21,022 nucleotides of DNA, from assembly GCA_934667465.1 (NCBI GenBank), contig CAKUMG010000013.1, positions 1 to 21,022 of the forward strand, read 5' to 3'. The notes beneath the pieces are model-generated. The model was not told where the DNA came from. It made no database searches and saw nothing but the letters and a program-made list of their open reading frames with translations. Each line of letters begins with the position of its first letter. The first letter of the stretch is position 1. Both the position numbers and the translations under genes were made by a program. This DNA comes from an uncultured Actinoplanes sp. GTDB taxonomy: Bacteria > Actinomycetota > Actinomycetes > Mycobacteriales > Micromonosporaceae. Below are positions 20,007-21,022 of this stretch, one piece after another.

Positions 20007-20971
20007 CGGGTAAGGGACGGAGGGCCTCATCCAACGACATGACCTTCGACGCCCCCACGGGTGTCCACCGCACCGACGACGGCAGCGGCACCCTTCCCGC
20101 GCTCGTCCCCACCCCGGTCGCGCCGCCGCCAGCAACGACTGAGCCGTTCGCCGTGCCGGAACAGGGCGGCGCCCCCGTGGCGCAGAAGGGCCGCTCATTC
20201 GCCGCACCGATCGACCAGGTTGCCCCGAACCCGCTCAACACCCGCGACATCGGGATGCGCCCCGAAAAGCTGGCTCAGCTCCGTGCATCCCTGGCTGAGC
20301 ACGGACAGATCGAGGCCTGCGCGGCCGTCACCCGCAGAGCGTTCCTGGCCCTCTTCAGCGAGTACGAAGAAACCATCGGCAACGCCACCTGGGTCCAGGT
20401 GACTGGCGGAAGCCGCCGCGCGGCCCTGCTCGCCGAGGGCGAGAAGACCATCGACACCATCGTGCGCGACAACCTCGCCAGCAGCCGGGCAGGCTTCATC
20501 TCCGCCACCGCGCACGAGAACATCAAGCGTGACGACCTCGACGTGATCGAAGAGGCCAAGGTCGTGCATCAGCTGCTCACCGAACTCGACTCCGGCAACG
20601 CCGTCGCCGAGCACCTCGGCGAGAAGCCGCCATGGGTCACAGTGCGCAAGAACCTGCTCCTGCTCGATGAGCAGGTCCAAGCCGCCATGCGCATTGACGA
20701 CGAGAAACGCAGGCTCCCGCTCCGCGAGGTTCGTAACTGGCACGTCCTCACACCCGAGCAGCAGCTCGCCAACCTCGAGTCGTGGCGTCGCCGGCGCGGC
20801 TTCACCGATAAGCCCGGCGTGCCACCAGCCCCGAAGCCCGCCCCCGTCACCCGGGTCCAGGCCGCGATCAGGAAGCTCGGCGACACCCCGGCCCTGATCG
20901 GCGCGACCCTGCGTGCCGAGCTGCCCCTTGAAGACCGGCGGATCCTCGCCGAAGAACTACTGCGCGACTGA
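20003..20971 (+). CDS. parB: ParB-family centromere-binding protein
   Basis: The 322-residue protein overlaps parA by 4 bases. Residues about 65-185 are the ParB N-terminal domain: IDQVAPNPLNTR, then GGSRRAALLA at 135-144 (the CTP-binding G-E-R-R-x-R-A box, here altered), then ENIKRDDLDVIEEA at 172-185. A helix-turn-helix follows at about 188-220 (LLTELDSGNAVAEHLGEKPPWVTVRKNL). Residues about 260-322 form a C-terminal domain, probably for dimerisation. The first 60 residues are Pro/Thr-rich. It should bind a palindromic parS and, by CTP-dependent sliding, load onto plasmid DNA. Palindromes with a common core lie on both sides of the operon and are the natural candidates. Confidence 0.85.
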   Translation: MTGKGRRASSNDMTFDAPTGVHRTDDGSGTLPALVPTPVAPPPATTEPFAVPEQGGAPVAQKGRSFAAPIDQVAPNPLNTRDIGMRPEKLAQLRASLAEHGQIEACAAVTRRAFLALFSEYEETIGNATWVQVTGGSRRAALLAEGEKTIDTIVRDNLASSRAGFISATAHENIKRDDLDVIEEAKVVHQLLTELDSGNAVAEHLGEKPPWVTVRKNLLLLDEQVQAAMRIDDEKRRLPLREVRNWHVLTPEQQLANLESWRRRRGFTDKPGVPPAPKPAPVTRVQAAIRKLGDTPALIGATLRAELPLEDRRILAEELLRD

Positions 20972-20973
20972 CC

Positions 20974-20994
20974 CTCCCCTCTGTTCGAGGGGGG
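20974..20994 (+). terminator. Hairpin after parB
   Basis: CCCCTC (20976-20981) pairs with GAGGGG (20987-20992) around TGTTC, and the stem extends by a T-G and a C-G pair. It lies 2 bases after the parB stop, with no T tract. Confidence 0.5.
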
Positions 20995-21004
20995 TGACCG
21001 ATCC

Positions 21005-21022
21005 GTTTTGCCGCGGCAAAAC
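21005..21022. promoter_or_regulatory. Second parS-like palindrome at the right edge of the window
   Basis: GTTTTGCCGCGGCAAAAC is a perfect 18-bp palindrome that ends at the last base of the window, so its full length is unknown. It shares the 16-bp core TTTTGCCGCGGCAAAA with the 50-bp palindrome upstream of parA. Confidence 0.65.

Noticed and set aside
1..21022. tRNA, rRNA, riboswitch or insertion-sequence transposase.
   Set aside because: None was seen by eye on either strand; a covariance-model scan would be needed to exclude small RNAs fully.

Overview
The window is very GC-rich with strongly G/C-biased third codon positions. Start sites are typical of Actinomycetota: GTG starts, 4-base stop/start overlaps and one probable leaderless mRNA. 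The gene content is a plasmid or other mobile-element backbone: a partition operon, a toxin-antitoxin pair, a GntR regulator, a giant methyltransferase-helicase and many small unknown proteins. No rRNA, tRNA, CRISPR array, IS element or housekeeping metabolic gene was seen, and no replication initiator or DNA translocase was recognised. The most likely source is an actinomycete plasmid or integrative element; the genus cannot be told from the sequence.

Layout. 1-299: the tail of a recombinase-like gene, possibly frameshifted. 631-1761: a membrane-anchored pentapeptide-repeat protein. 1935-9748: a plus-strand transcription unit with a 57-residue coiled-coil protein, then one 2547-codon frame joining a primase-like N-terminal part (degenerate TOPRIM) to an N6-adenine methyltransferase and superfamily 2 helicase. 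A well-formed 133-residue gene lies inside the linker of this frame, one base out of phase. 10084-10467: a small lipoprotein. 10929-12347: a 472-residue unknown protein on the minus strand. 12423-12764: a small membrane protein, divergent from it. 12863-13111: a small minus-strand gene with Cys pairs. 13290-15635: a plus-strand cluster with a short GntR regulator, a 63-residue protein, a DUF3307-like membrane protein, a 50-residue zinc-ribbon protein, a 144-residue protein and a small frame-disrupted ORF. 15715-17566: a minus-strand operon of three unknown proteins. 17680-18411: a ribbon-helix-helix/YfbU protein, divergent from an antitoxin/MazF-like toxin pair at 18546-19114. 19290-20971: parA-parB.

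How it fits together. The right end is a stability region. A ParA/ParB operon is bracketed by two palindromes sharing the core TTTTGCCGCGGCAAAA, one of them a perfect 50-bp palindrome, which are candidate centromere (parS) sites. Next to it is a toxin-antitoxin module with its own operator-like palindrome, and a divergent YfbU-type gene with another. Two 16-bp motifs close to the actinobacterial LexA box lie upstream of minus-strand genes at 13140 and 17663, suggesting a damage-response link. The methyltransferase-helicase resembles DarB-like and strawberry-notch-like proteins of phages and plasmids, so DNA protection or processing is a reasonable but unproven role.

Three places (about 100-140, 3362-3371 and 15465-15470) look as if one base were missing, all in the same direction. 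Recent gene decay, real overlapping coding or assembly error are all possible. Raw-read checks should come before biological interpretation there.
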